Part shown: positions 39,847-48,745 of the stretch, one piece after another | How the letters are laid out: each line of letters opens with the position of its first letter | Numbering within the stretch: position 1 is the stretch's first letter | Assembly (NCBI GenBank): GCA_949949005.1 | Contig: CATLHM010000006.1 | Coordinates: forward strand, 62,001 to 126,000 | DNA: 64,000 nucleotides | DNA from: an uncultured Lachnospiraceae bacterium | GTDB taxonomy: Bacteria; Bacillota; Clostridia; Lachnospirales; Lachnospiraceae | Direction of reading: 5' to 3' | The notes under the pieces: model-generated | Databases searched by the model: none | What the model saw: only the letters and a program-made list of their open reading frames with translations | What the model was told of the DNA's origin: nothing | Program-made: the position numbers and the translations under genes

Positions 39847-40279
39847 AATTTACAACGTTTTGCATACAACCATCAAAACAGTATACCCCAAGTACTATCC
39901 TGCCCAGGTGGCCGATTTCTTTTGCAGGCTTCACAGCAGGGAACACATTCTGGAAGGTATCGCCTCCGGAAATATGGGCGTGCTGGTGGCAGGCGGTGTT
40001 GTTGTGGGAACAGGCTGTTATGATAACAACCATATTACAGGGCTCTATGTGCTGCCCGGGTATCAGGGGCAGGGATGCGGTTCACAGATTTTGAGCCATC
40101 TGGAAGACGAAATCCGGAAAAAGCATGATACGGCCGTTCTGGATGCTTCCCTCCCGGCAGTGTTTTTGTATGAACACAGGGGCTACCAGACCGTAGGGCA
40201 TGGGGTTTGTGAACTGGAAAATGATGTAAAGCTGGTTTATGAAATTATGGAAAAGAAGCTGAATGTCGATCAGGCCTAA
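39809..40279 (+). CDS. GNAT-family N-acetyltransferase
   Basis: A 156-residue acetyltransferase. The acetyl-CoA motif is ITGLYVLPGYQGQGCGSQILSHLE, followed by LDASLPAVFLYEHRGYQTVGH. Start ATG 39809 follows AGGAGG by ten bases. It overlaps the preceding membrane gene. Substrate unknown. Confidence 0.87.
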   Translation: MEYRTAAFDMADEIYNVLHTTIKTVYPKYYPAQVADFFCRLHSREHILEGIASGNMGVLVAGGVVVGTGCYDNNHITGLYVLPGYQGQGCGSQILSHLEDEIRKKHDTAVLDASLPAVFLYEHRGYQTVGHGVCELENDVKLVYEIMEKKLNVDQA

Positions 40280-40397
40280 GACAGGAGTATGAGGATTTGG
40301 CGGATTTCAGCACAGATTTGCAGGAAGCCGTCAAATTGATCGATCCTTTCCCGATAATGATAATAACAGGTAATAATAAAAACAACGGAGGACAAAC

Positions 40398-40658
40398 ATG
40401 AATCAATGGGTAGATGTTACAAGTACTTTTTCCGAATCACAAAGGCACTATAAAAATACCTATCTGGAAATTTGCGAAGTATTCGACGAAGTGGTCGAGA
40501 TCAGTCTTTTTTCTTCCGAGGTGGGTCCATATGAAATCTACTTTTCCTTCGGAATCATGTACGGGATCGTTTATACAGATAAGGAAAACTCCATAAATTT
40601 CATTCCGTCGTTTCCTGTATTTTTTAACTCAAAAACACATAACTTGCCCCAAGCCTGA
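40398..40658 (+). CDS. Uncharacterised small protein
   Basis: An 86-residue acidic protein (MNQWVDVTSTFSESQRHYKN) not recognised. It has alternating hydrophobic strands (ISLFSSEVGPYEIYFSFGIM). A clean GGAGG five bases before the ATG supports translation. Its last 35 bases overlap the converging double acetyltransferase gene. No clear partner. Confidence 0.55.
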   Translation: MNQWVDVTSTFSESQRHYKNTYLEICEVFDEVVEISLFSSEVGPYEIYFSFGIMYGIVYTDKENSINFIPSFPVFFNSKTHNLPQA

Positions 40659-41646
40659 TAGTAAATCCCAGAGCCTGATACATTTCCTCATCGCAGGGAG
40701 CGCAGCACACGCTAAGGCTGCTCACTTTCTGAGCGCGGCACCAGTCCTGAGCCGCATGTGCCAGCATTCTCCCGATCCCTTTCCTTCTGAAAACCGGCTC
40801 CACATAAAAATCCTCAAAGCTCCCTGTCTCCCTGCACGCAAAGGTGGAGAAGCACAGACTCACCGAGCACATCCCAACCGCCCGGTATCCACGCCTGGCC
40901 AAAAAGAACACTATTTGTTCTTCGGCAACCGCCCTCTCCAGCCGTTCCTTTTTCTCATCCGAGAGCATTTCCTCCCCGATTTCGGCCAGATAGCCGTTTT
41001 CCAGCTTCATGAGCTGCCAGTCCTTCGGATCCTTAAGAATCTCCACCGTAACCGGGCAATCCTCTGTGGGCGGCAGAAGCATCTGCGGCTCGCCCCATTC
41101 ATCCCTTCCATTGGGAAAAAAGCCCATACTCTTCCAGAACCGCTCTCTGTTCTCCAGGCCCCCATAGTTGAGTTCCACATAGGCGGCTCCCTGCTCTTTC
41201 GCCCAGGCAAGGAAAGCCTTTGCGCAGTTCCTTCCCATACCGCCTCCCCGAAACTCTGGAAGAACGCAGAACTCTAAGAGAAAGCATTTTCCGTCCTCCT
41301 GGTCGTAGATCACTGTCAACGCAATCCCGACGATGTTCTGGCCTGGCTGAACATCCTTCGTTTCCGCCAGGGCAGACGGAACCTGATCCGGACTGCCCTG
41401 GATGCCATATGTCCCCTCAAATTCCGTCCCTTTATCCTGAAAAAACAGATAGCGGCAACGGTTCTGCTTCCGTTCATGCAGCTTTTGGATCTCATTATAA
41501 TATTCCTGTCCCGAAAAGTACTCCCTGTCCTCCTGGCCCACATCAGGAAAAATATCCCTCTCCTGATAATTGCGGAGCTCTCTCCAAAAAAGGGATGTCT
41601 CTTGCTCCGTTACCGCCTCGCGAACCGCTACCGTCTCATCTTTCAT
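40624..41646 (-). CDS. Double GNAT acetyltransferase
   Basis: A 340-residue protein with two GNAT domains in tandem. The first (about 60-185) has FCVLPEFRGGGMGRNCAKAF; the second (about 200-340) has FYVEPVFRRKGIGRMLAHAA and MYQALGFTIR. Both acetyl-CoA loops look intact. A weak ribosome site (GAGGAAG) precedes ATG 41646. It lies 85 bases after malic enzyme on the same strand and may be read from the same transcript. Substrate unknown. Confidence 0.82.
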   Translation of the reverse strand: MKDETVAVREAVTEQETSLFWRELRNYQERDIFPDVGQEDREYFSGQEYYNEIQKLHERKQNRCRYLFFQDKGTEFEGTYGIQGSPDQVPSALAETKDVQPGQNIVGIALTVIYDQEDGKCFLLEFCVLPEFRGGGMGRNCAKAFLAWAKEQGAAYVELNYGGLENRERFWKSMGFFPNGRDEWGEPQMLLPPTEDCPVTVEILKDPKDWQLMKLENGYLAEIGEEMLSDEKKERLERAVAEEQIVFFLARRGYRAVGMCSVSLCFSTFACRETGSFEDFYVEPVFRRKGIGRMLAHAAQDWCRAQKVSSLSVCCAPCDEEMYQALGFTIRLGASYVFLS

Positions 41647-41731
41647 TACTGTTTGTTTTCTTCCTCATTTTCTATTGCTGTCTGTCTTTTTCCTCATTTA
41701 TCCCTTGCCAATCATTTTCCCCCTGGCCCGG

Positions 41732-42904
41732 TCAGATCCTTGCCACGCCGCTCTTTCGGCCTGCCTCGGCCACCGCCTTTGCCACGGCGTCTCTCACTCT
41801 CTCATCAAATGCCGCCGGAAGAATGTAATCCGCGTTCAATTCCTCATCGCTTACCAGAGAGGCAATGGCATGGGCTGCCGCCACCTTCATCTCATCATTA
41901 ATATCGGTGGCGCGAATATCCAGGGCTCCACGGAATATCCCTGGGAAGCACAGCACATTGTTCACCTGGTTTGGATAGTCCGAACGCCCCGTGCTCACAA
42001 CAGCCGCCCCGGCCGCCTTGGCTTCCTCCGGAAAAATCTCCGGAACCGGATTGGCGCAGGCAAAAATAATCGGGTCTTTCGCCATGGTCTTTACCATTTC
42101 CCCGGTCAAGGTTCCCGGCGCCGATACGCCGATAAAAATGTCCGCTCCCTTGATTACCTCCGCAAGGCTACCCTTTGCATGCTCAAAATTGGTGATACGG
42201 GCCATTTCCTCCTTGATGGCGTTCAAGTTCTCGCGCCCTTCATAGATTGCGCCCTGACGGTCTGTCATAATTACATTGCGCAGCCCCATGGACATCAAAA
42301 GGCGGATGATGGCGATCCCGGCAGCCCCGGCTCCCGAGGTGACGATCTTGACCTCCTCCAGCTTCTTTCCCACAAGCTTCAGCGCATTGATGATGCCCGC
42401 CAGGGTAATCACCGCCGTCCCGTGCTGGTCGTCATGGAAAATCGGAATATCGCAGCACTCCTTTAACCTGCGCTCTATCTCAAAGCACCGGGGCGCGGAA
42501 ATGTCCTCTAAATTTACCCCGCCAAAGCTTCCTGCCAGCAGCCGGACCGTATTGACGATCTCGTCCACATCCTTGCTGCGCGCGCAAAGAGGGATGGCGT
42601 CCACGCCGCCGAACTCCTTGAACAGCACACATTTTCCTTCCATAACAGGCATCCCGGCCTCCGGGCCAATATCTCCCAGGCCAAGCACCGCCGTCCCGTC
42701 CGTGACCACCGCCACCGTGTTCCAGCGCCTGGTAAGCTCATAGCTCTTATTTATATCTTTTTGAATCTCCAGGCAGGCGGTAGCTACTCCCGGCGTGTAG
42801 GCCAGGCTCAGCGCTTCCTTGGAATCCACTTTAGCCCGCGAAACCATCTCAATTTTTCCCTTCAATTCATAATGCATTTTCAGTGATTCTTTTGCGTAAT
42901 CCAT
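41732..42904 (-). CDS. NAD(P)-dependent malic enzyme
   Basis: Converts malate to pyruvate and CO2 with reduction of NAD(P). It is 390 residues, the short bacterial form without a phosphotransacetylase tail. Visible are the catalytic tyrosine in SLAYTPGVATACLEI, TDGTAVLGLGDIGPEAGMPV, metal site FHDDQHGTAVITLA and Rossmann SGAGAAGIAIIRLL. GGAGGAGAAG directly precedes ATG 42904. The promoter at 42994-43022 drives it. Confidence 0.93.
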   Translation of the reverse strand: MDYAKESLKMHYELKGKIEMVSRAKVDSKEALSLAYTPGVATACLEIQKDINKSYELTRRWNTVAVVTDGTAVLGLGDIGPEAGMPVMEGKCVLFKEFGGVDAIPLCARSKDVDEIVNTVRLLAGSFGGVNLEDISAPRCFEIERRLKECCDIPIFHDDQHGTAVITLAGIINALKLVGKKLEEVKIVTSGAGAAGIAIIRLLMSMGLRNVIMTDRQGAIYEGRENLNAIKEEMARITNFEHAKGSLAEVIKGADIFIGVSAPGTLTGEMVKTMAKDPIIFACANPVPEIFPEEAKAAGAAVVSTGRSDYPNQVNNVLCFPGIFRGALDIRATDINDEMKVAAAHAIASLVSDEELNADYILPAAFDERVRDAVAKAVAEAGRKSGVARI

Positions 42905-42993
42905 CTTCTTCTCCTCCGTGCTCGGTAACATGCAAAAATCATTTCTCTGTATAGGAAATGGCAAATTATTCTGCCGTTTTATATGTTCGCTTT

Positions 42994-43022
42994 AGTATAG
43001 CGCATTCGGCGGGCTTTTCCAA
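42994..43022 (-). promoter_or_regulatory. Promoter of malic enzyme
   Basis: On the reverse strand: TTGGAA (43022-43017), a 17-base spacer and TATACT (42999-42994), 89 bases before the ATG. Confidence 0.7.
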
Positions 43023-43061
43023 GGAAATTTTTGCGTGACTCTTTTAAGACTATTTCGGCTC

Positions 43062-44780
43062 CTACCCGATCAGACATTCCTTTCCCCTGAATGCAAAACC
43101 ATACTTCCGTATTTTTTCCGCCGCAAAGCCCTTTGCGGCCAGCTCGGCCTCGTATTGCTTCCGGTCAATCTGTTCAAGGGCGTTTGCCACCGTCTGAGCA
43201 AGATTTTTCTCTTTCAGGGGCTTATGCACCTTAAACTCAATGAGATAGGCGTCATCCTTTTCCCGGTCAAGGGGTGTGAGCATCACATCGTAACGCCCAA
43301 ACCCGCTCTCCCTGTTGGACGTTATGGCAAACCTGCCTGAGAGCTCCACCATAAGCCCCAGCACAAAGCCGTGATAAAAACGCTCTGGCGCATCATCATC
43401 CGAGACACTTTTTGCAAGATCAAAGCTGGAAAAACTGTGAAGCGCCACCTTATTCATAAAGTCATTCATGGCGTCTAAGTCGTTCAGAAGGAGGGCTTTT
43501 ATAAAGTTGTTGTAGGCAGGCTCTGCGCTCCCGCCAAACCACCCTCTCACCATATCCGAAAACATGCTCCGCACTTCCCCATTGGTGATTGCCAGGGTAT
43601 ACACTTTCTTTTTCAATTCCCCCACCTGCTTAAGCCCCTGTACCTTTAAATATCCTGTTGCCAGCAAAAGGCTCCATACCGCATCGGCACTGCCGCTTAA
43701 CTGATGAAAGGCAATCTGCTCATCAATCTGGGCCTGAATTTCTTTTCCCTGCAAAAGCCTTTCCATATCCTGCTTAAGCTCTGGGTTCCCGCCCTGAATC
43801 AACGTATTTACAAGGCCGTTAGAGCTGGTATTGGCCCAATATGCATCGTATTTTCCATTTTTCCTGATAAAAGAGGCAATGGACCATGGATTGTAAATAT
43901 CGGTGTGGGTACCAAATGTAAAACCGTCATACCATCTTTTCACTTCCTGCTTCTCACTGCCATAGCCCAAGGCGTCAAGGGCCGCGAACACTTCTTCCTG
44001 CGTAAATCCAAAGGCCGTGGCATACTCATCGGAGGTCGTGGTGACCACATCCAAATTGTTCAGTCCGGAAAAAATACTCTCCTTTGATATTCTGGTGACC
44101 CCGGTGATCAGCCCCCGGTAAAGATAAGGATTGGTTTTGAAGGTACTGTTAAAAAGGCTGCCAAAAAACGCCGCCGCTTCCTCCCAATACCCAGAAGTCC
44201 ACGCTTCCTGCATAGGCGTGTCATACTCATCCAGAATAATGATCACGTCCCTGCCATAGCGCCGCCGCAAAAAATTTGACATGGAGCCTATCGCGTCTGT
44301 GGCTATTTCCTCACCCATTCCGGGTTTTATACTTTTATAATACTGCTTCTCATTCTCGCTCAGCAGATTTCCCGCAAGCAGGTCACTGTTCCGTTCGTAT
44401 AAGTCCGCAATCACCTTCGTAATCTTATATGCCATTTTCTGATAGTCCGATGCTTTTATCTGGGCAAAGCTTAAAAAAATCACCGGATAAGTTCCCTGTA
44501 GCTTCCTGTATTTATAGTCTCCGTCAGGGGATTTTTCTTTCCAGATAGAGAGCCCTTCAAACAAATCCCCCCTGCCCGCATATTGATTGGAAAAAAAGCA
44601 TTCCACCATACTCATGTTAAGGGTTTTGCCAAACCTCCGGGGACGCGTGAGGAGTGTCACCGTTGAGCCTGTCTCCCACCATTCGCGGATGAAATCCGTC
44701 TTATCTATATAAAATTTCTTTTCTTCAATCAGCCTGTCAAACCGCTGCTCTCCAATATTTACAAACGCTTTGCCATCCAT
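43062..44780 (-). CDS. AAA-ATPase-like/PD-(D/E)XK nuclease superfamily protein
   Basis: A 572-residue protein of the common Clostridia/Bacteroidetes family with an N-terminal AAA-ATPase-like domain (PF09820 type) and a C-terminal PD-(D/E)XK domain (DUF1703 type). It opens GEQRFDRLIEEKKFYIDKTD; the Walker A-like loop is LTRPRRFGKTLN; Walker B is VIIILDEYDTPM. The C-terminal nuclease part has GFGRYDVMLTPLDREKDDAYLIEFKVHK with D and E-x-K. Start ATG 44780 follows AAAGG by seven bases. It follows the sugar kinase gene by 26 bases. Biological role unknown. Confidence 0.83.
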   Translation of the reverse strand: MDGKAFVNIGEQRFDRLIEEKKFYIDKTDFIREWWETGSTVTLLTRPRRFGKTLNMSMVECFFSNQYAGRGDLFEGLSIWKEKSPDGDYKYRKLQGTYPVIFLSFAQIKASDYQKMAYKITKVIADLYERNSDLLAGNLLSENEKQYYKSIKPGMGEEIATDAIGSMSNFLRRRYGRDVIIILDEYDTPMQEAWTSGYWEEAAAFFGSLFNSTFKTNPYLYRGLITGVTRISKESIFSGLNNLDVVTTTSDEYATAFGFTQEEVFAALDALGYGSEKQEVKRWYDGFTFGTHTDIYNPWSIASFIRKNGKYDAYWANTSSNGLVNTLIQGGNPELKQDMERLLQGKEIQAQIDEQIAFHQLSGSADAVWSLLLATGYLKVQGLKQVGELKKKVYTLAITNGEVRSMFSDMVRGWFGGSAEPAYNNFIKALLLNDLDAMNDFMNKVALHSFSSFDLAKSVSDDDAPERFYHGFVLGLMVELSGRFAITSNRESGFGRYDVMLTPLDREKDDAYLIEFKVHKPLKEKNLAQTVANALEQIDRKQYEAELAAKGFAAEKIRKYGFAFRGKECLIG

Positions 44781-44806
44781 AGCCAAACCTTTCCATTCAA
44801 AACAAT

Positions 44807-45958
44807 TTATCTCTTAATATCATAATTCATATTCATCAGATTGCGGATTGCCGCCGCATCATCCGTAATATTGGCATCCCCCCGGATGGTATGCTTGATA
44901 GCGCTGCTTGCCACCGCAAAGTTCACAATATCCATGGGCTTATAATGGTTCATGATGGCATAGATCAGGCCGCTGGCAAAGGCGTCCCCGCCCCCTACCC
45001 GGTCTAAGATATTGAAGGTGAAAAGCTTGCTCTCAAAGGTGTGCCCCTCATACCACATGAAGGCCTTCAGACTGTTTTCGCTTCCGCTGTGGGCATAGCG
45101 CACATGCCGGGCAATGCAGGTGAGATTCGGGTACCGGTCTATGAACGCCTGGAAAATCTCGTCCTGCTGCTCGTAGCTGGGCTGAAGGGGAACGCCGTCC
45201 TTGATATCCCCCTTGCCGTGGTCGTCCTCATCCTTCCAGAGATGGTAGGGCTCGATTCCCATCAGCACATTCACATAGGGAAGGCACTGGGTACAGAAAT
45301 CCCTGGCCTCCTCCCAACTCCAGAGGGTGCTGCGGAAATTCCCGTCAAAGCTCACCGTGATTTTCTTCTTCTGTGCGATTTTCAGGCTGTTTAAGATCAG
45401 CTTCTGGCACCCCTTGGAAAGAGCCGGGGTAATCCCGCTCAGGTGCAGCCAGGTGTAGCCCTCCAAAAGACTGTCCAGATCAACGGTATCAAAATCAAAC
45501 TCCGAGATGGCGCTGTGCTTCCGGTCATAGATGACCTTGCTGGCCCGGATCCCAAACCCTGTTTCCAGATAATAGCTCCCCATGCGGTGGGTAGGCGTCT
45601 GCTCCGGCGTACTTAAGATCACAGGCGTGCAGTGGACGTCGTTGCTCCGCAGCATACGGATGGCGCTTTTTCCCAGGCTGTTATTGGGAATCACTGTAAA
45701 AAAGGTGCTGTCAATCCCCAGATTGGCAAGGGCCAAAGCGATATTGGCCTCGCTCCCGCCATAGCTGGCCTCAAAGCTGGAAGCCATGCGGATCTTCTCG
45801 TAGTTGGGAGGGGTCAGCCTGAGCATGATCTCTCCGATGGTGATAAACTGGTTGGTTTTGTCCGTCTCCCGAAGCAGCGGGTTTTTATGTTCTATGATTT
45901 TTTCCTCATCATGAAGGCTTTCCGCCAAGTGTTCCGATCCCTGTTTTTCTTTCCCCAT
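44807..45958 (-). CDS. PfkB-family sugar kinase, probably 2-keto-3-deoxygluconate kinase
   Basis: A 383-residue carbohydrate kinase. PfkB signatures are SFEASYGGSEANIALALANLG near the N-terminus and NILDRVGGGDAFASGLIYAIM (catalytic Asp in GGDAF) near the C-terminus. Residues such as the PPNYEKIRMASSF opening and WLHLSGITPAL fit the 2-keto-3-deoxygluconate kinase branch, but other PfkB substrates are possible. About 35 residues precede the usual start; AGGAGGT eight bases before ATG 45958 supports them. It is first in a two-gene leftward set with the AAA/nuclease gene. Confidence 0.82.
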   Translation of the reverse strand: MGKEKQGSEHLAESLHDEEKIIEHKNPLLRETDKTNQFITIGEIMLRLTPPNYEKIRMASSFEASYGGSEANIALALANLGIDSTFFTVIPNNSLGKSAIRMLRSNDVHCTPVILSTPEQTPTHRMGSYYLETGFGIRASKVIYDRKHSAISEFDFDTVDLDSLLEGYTWLHLSGITPALSKGCQKLILNSLKIAQKKKITVSFDGNFRSTLWSWEEARDFCTQCLPYVNVLMGIEPYHLWKDEDDHGKGDIKDGVPLQPSYEQQDEIFQAFIDRYPNLTCIARHVRYAHSGSENSLKAFMWYEGHTFESKLFTFNILDRVGGGDAFASGLIYAIMNHYKPMDIVNFAVASSAIKHTIRGDANITDDAAAIRNLMNMNYDIKR

Positions 45959-46274
45959 ATTCCCATACCTCCTGTCATTGCTCTGTTCTTCGTTTCAAGG
46001 CCCTGTCCGCTGTAGGCAACGAACGCAAAAAATAAAAATCTATATTAACCTTACCGTCCCTAACAGGGTTCGTCAACCGGATGTTTCCAAATGGGGGTAA
46101 ATTCATCATTGTGCATAGTTTTATTGCTTGAAAATTGGGCATTATCTTATCCGATGCCTCCTCCCCTTTCTCCTGCTTCACAGGCATCACTTGCATGAAA
46201 TATAGCTTTCCACCCCTTTGCTTTTTTGATACTATACTATGTATAGCTGCCGTCAGCTTTTGAAGGAGGATGAA
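45959..46274. other. Divergent region between sugar kinase and AraC sensor genes
   Basis: About 315 bases without a gene. A perfect palindrome CTATACTATGTATAG lies at 46232-46246, 28 bases before the sensor ATG. TTGCTT at 46218 gives only a poor promoter (GTATAG). No kinase promoter was identified. Confidence 0.45.
46232..46246 (+). promoter_or_regulatory. Palindrome before the membrane AraC regulator
   Basis: CTATAC-TAT-GTATAG, perfect 6-3-6 dyad ending 16 bases before the AAGGAGGA ribosome site. It may be an operator or part of the -10 region. Confidence 0.45.
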
Positions 46275-48584
46275 ATGAACCGAAAATTCTATGGACTGTT
46301 TATCAAAAGACTTTATAAATGGCTGTTTCTGTTGTGCTGCCTGATCGGAATGCTTATTCCTGTGATCCATGTATCCAAATCCTACATTCGGAATATTGTG
46401 GAGCAAAATCTGACTTGGGATATTCAGGAAAGCATTGATATGATGGAACACGACTTCAACAAAGCGCATCAGATGATGAACATTCTCTCCTCAGAGGAAT
46501 CCTTTCAGAAGCTCATCAAAAATAAAGGGGAAATTCCGGTGGATCAGTATGTCTACCTTTCCAGATTACAGACAAAGCTCTCCCAGCTAAGCATCATTTT
46601 TGATCTGGATATGATGTCCTATCTCGTATTCAGGGATACACCTGTTTTTATCTCAAACCGCGGATGTACGGACAACTACGCTAAATTAATGCCCTTTCCG
46701 CTGGAGTTTGCAGAAGAAGGCGCAAAAGCCTGGCATGACGCCCTGTTTGACAATACCTCCAGCTACCAGCTCCTTCCCAATTTAGAATTTATAAACCCGG
46801 ATTTTACCTACAGCGGAACCGGCATCGTCTTCATCATCAACAGTATGCATAACAGCATACCTAACGATAAATGCCGGCTGGTTACCATGATCGACTGTAC
46901 ACAGATGATTGACAAACTGCTGAAAGCCGATCTGGTCGAGGACACTTTTGTCTGCATCACAGATCAGAATGACCGGATTTTGTATCAGTATAATCTTCCT
47001 GCAGGCTCGAATCCTGCCTTTACTCAGGGGATGGGGGATATACTGCTGGACGGAAAGCATTTCCAGCTTTTTGAGAGAAGCAGCGAATTGTGGGAATTAC
47101 GGATGGTCTGCGGCATGTCCGATTCCGTCATTGAACAGCACGTCCAGAAAACTATGGTGGGGTGGGTTTCTTTCTATATCGGAGCCGGGCTGTGTGTGAT
47201 TATCATCCTGTCATTGGTGTTCTCCCTCAGAGAGACCCGGTCGATCGCCCCCATTATTGAGGCTGCAACCCTGTCCACAGACACAGAATATACAAAGGAT
47301 GAGTATTCCTTCATCAATCATGCCTTTGAAAATCTAAACCGGAGCAATCAGGAAAAACAGGAACAGATCAATGTCCTGAGCCATCAGATTGAGGCGGGCA
47401 TTCTGGAAAGCCTGATCATGCGCGGCAGCTATGCGGTAAAGGAGCAGTCGGATTTTCTGGAAAGCTTAAACGGACATTTCCAGTTTTTCTGCGTAACCAT
47501 CTTTTCTTATTATACGGCAGGCGAAAGTCTAAGCCCGATGGAACAGCAGCAGCTTTATGTCATGACGGAAGAAATTATGAACAGAGAAGCCCTTCTGCCT
47601 TATTACTACAGTTGTTTTTTGGTCATGGCCCCAACGGAGCTTGCCTGCGTCCTTTCCCTCCGGCCGGATGAACCGGTATCGTTAAACCGCGTGCGCAGCC
47701 GGCTGCTCGGCGCAATGAAGATACTCAACGACCAGCTCGAATTGGAAGAGTGGAATACTACTGTCTGTGCAGGCATCAGTAAACCGGCGTATAATCTGGC
47801 CAACATCCGCACGGCCTATCTGCAGGCGAAAAATGCCCTCTCGCTGGAAAATCAGATCCATTCGGGAGAGGTTTACCAATATGCGCCCCCGCAGACAGCG
47901 GCACTGAAAAATTCTTTTGAGAGCGTCAAATATCAGTATTGCTACGATCATTTGATTCGCGGAAATAAAAAAGAGATTCTGGACTTTTTTGACGATCTGG
48001 ACAAAGAACTGTGCCATTTGCCGCAGAACGACCAGGAAACTATGCAGTTCTTTTTCGCTTTGCGGGAGCCGGTCTACAGCGCCTATATTTTGATTCTTTC
48101 CAATGAAGATACCAATGAGGATAATGCCCCGGCCTTCCCTCAGTATATCCCCGGCTATACGGTGGAGCAGATCAGTAAAGACTACAGAAGCCTTTGCCTG
48201 CGCCTGTGCGAAATTGTGGAAAAAAATCGCAGAAGCTACAACGATGCCAATGTCCGGAAAATTATCGGCTATATTGACGGACATTTTACAGACCCTTCCA
48301 TGACTTCCGCTCAGGTTGCGGAGGCTTTCCTCGTTTCGGAAAAGTACCTGTACAATGTAGTAAAAGGGGCTTCCGGTATGACCTTTGGAAAATATGTGGA
48401 AAACCTGCGTATCCGGAAAGCAGAGTCACTCCTTCTTTCCACCGAGCTCACCAATATTCAGATTTACCAGCAATGCGGATTTGGCAGCGAAAATACCTTC
48501 TACCGAAATTTTCTAAAATCCCATGGAATGACGCCGACCGCCTGGAAAGCCAAAAAACAGGCGGAAAACGGCACTCCATCCTGA
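46275..48584 (+). CDS. AraC-family regulator with membrane-anchored sensor domain
   Basis: A 769-residue one-component sensor. Two membrane helices (about 12-34 and 295-317, GWVSFYIGAGLCVIIILSLVFSL) enclose a roughly 260-residue extracellular sensor of the kind seen in sugar-locus regulators. A cytoplasmic linker (320-640) leads to the C-terminal AraC helix-turn-helix pair (SAQVAEAFLVSEKYLYNVVK, IYQQCGFGSENTFYRNFLKS). GAAGGAGGA precedes ATG 46275. It sits directly before an ABC importer and a GH31 enzyme, its likely targets; signal would be an external oligosaccharide, possibly with the binding protein. Confidence 0.9.
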   Translation: MNRKFYGLFIKRLYKWLFLLCCLIGMLIPVIHVSKSYIRNIVEQNLTWDIQESIDMMEHDFNKAHQMMNILSSEESFQKLIKNKGEIPVDQYVYLSRLQTKLSQLSIIFDLDMMSYLVFRDTPVFISNRGCTDNYAKLMPFPLEFAEEGAKAWHDALFDNTSSYQLLPNLEFINPDFTYSGTGIVFIINSMHNSIPNDKCRLVTMIDCTQMIDKLLKADLVEDTFVCITDQNDRILYQYNLPAGSNPAFTQGMGDILLDGKHFQLFERSSELWELRMVCGMSDSVIEQHVQKTMVGWVSFYIGAGLCVIIILSLVFSLRETRSIAPIIEAATLSTDTEYTKDEYSFINHAFENLNRSNQEKQEQINVLSHQIEAGILESLIMRGSYAVKEQSDFLESLNGHFQFFCVTIFSYYTAGESLSPMEQQQLYVMTEEIMNREALLPYYYSCFLVMAPTELACVLSLRPDEPVSLNRVRSRLLGAMKILNDQLELEEWNTTVCAGISKPAYNLANIRTAYLQAKNALSLENQIHSGEVYQYAPPQTAALKNSFESVKYQYCYDHLIRGNKKEILDFFDDLDKELCHLPQNDQETMQFFFALREPVYSAYILILSNEDTNEDNAPAFPQYIPGYTVEQISKDYRSLCLRLCEIVEKNRRSYNDANVRKIIGYIDGHFTDPSMTSAQVAEAFLVSEKYLYNVVKGASGMTFGKYVENLRIRKAESLLLSTELTNIQIYQQCGFGSENTFYRNFLKSHGMTPTAWKAKKQAENGTPS

Positions 48585-48745
48585 TTTGACAGTCCGGCAG
48601 AAAATGGAAGCCGCACAAAACCGGGAGTTGGAAGTCCCGGCAAGGATTGCCAGTTGAACATGTTTTCTTCTTTTGATATACAGATAGCAGGCCGGATAAA
48701 TTTGATTCGGATGTGTTTTTACCATAAGCAAGAAAGGAGTATATC

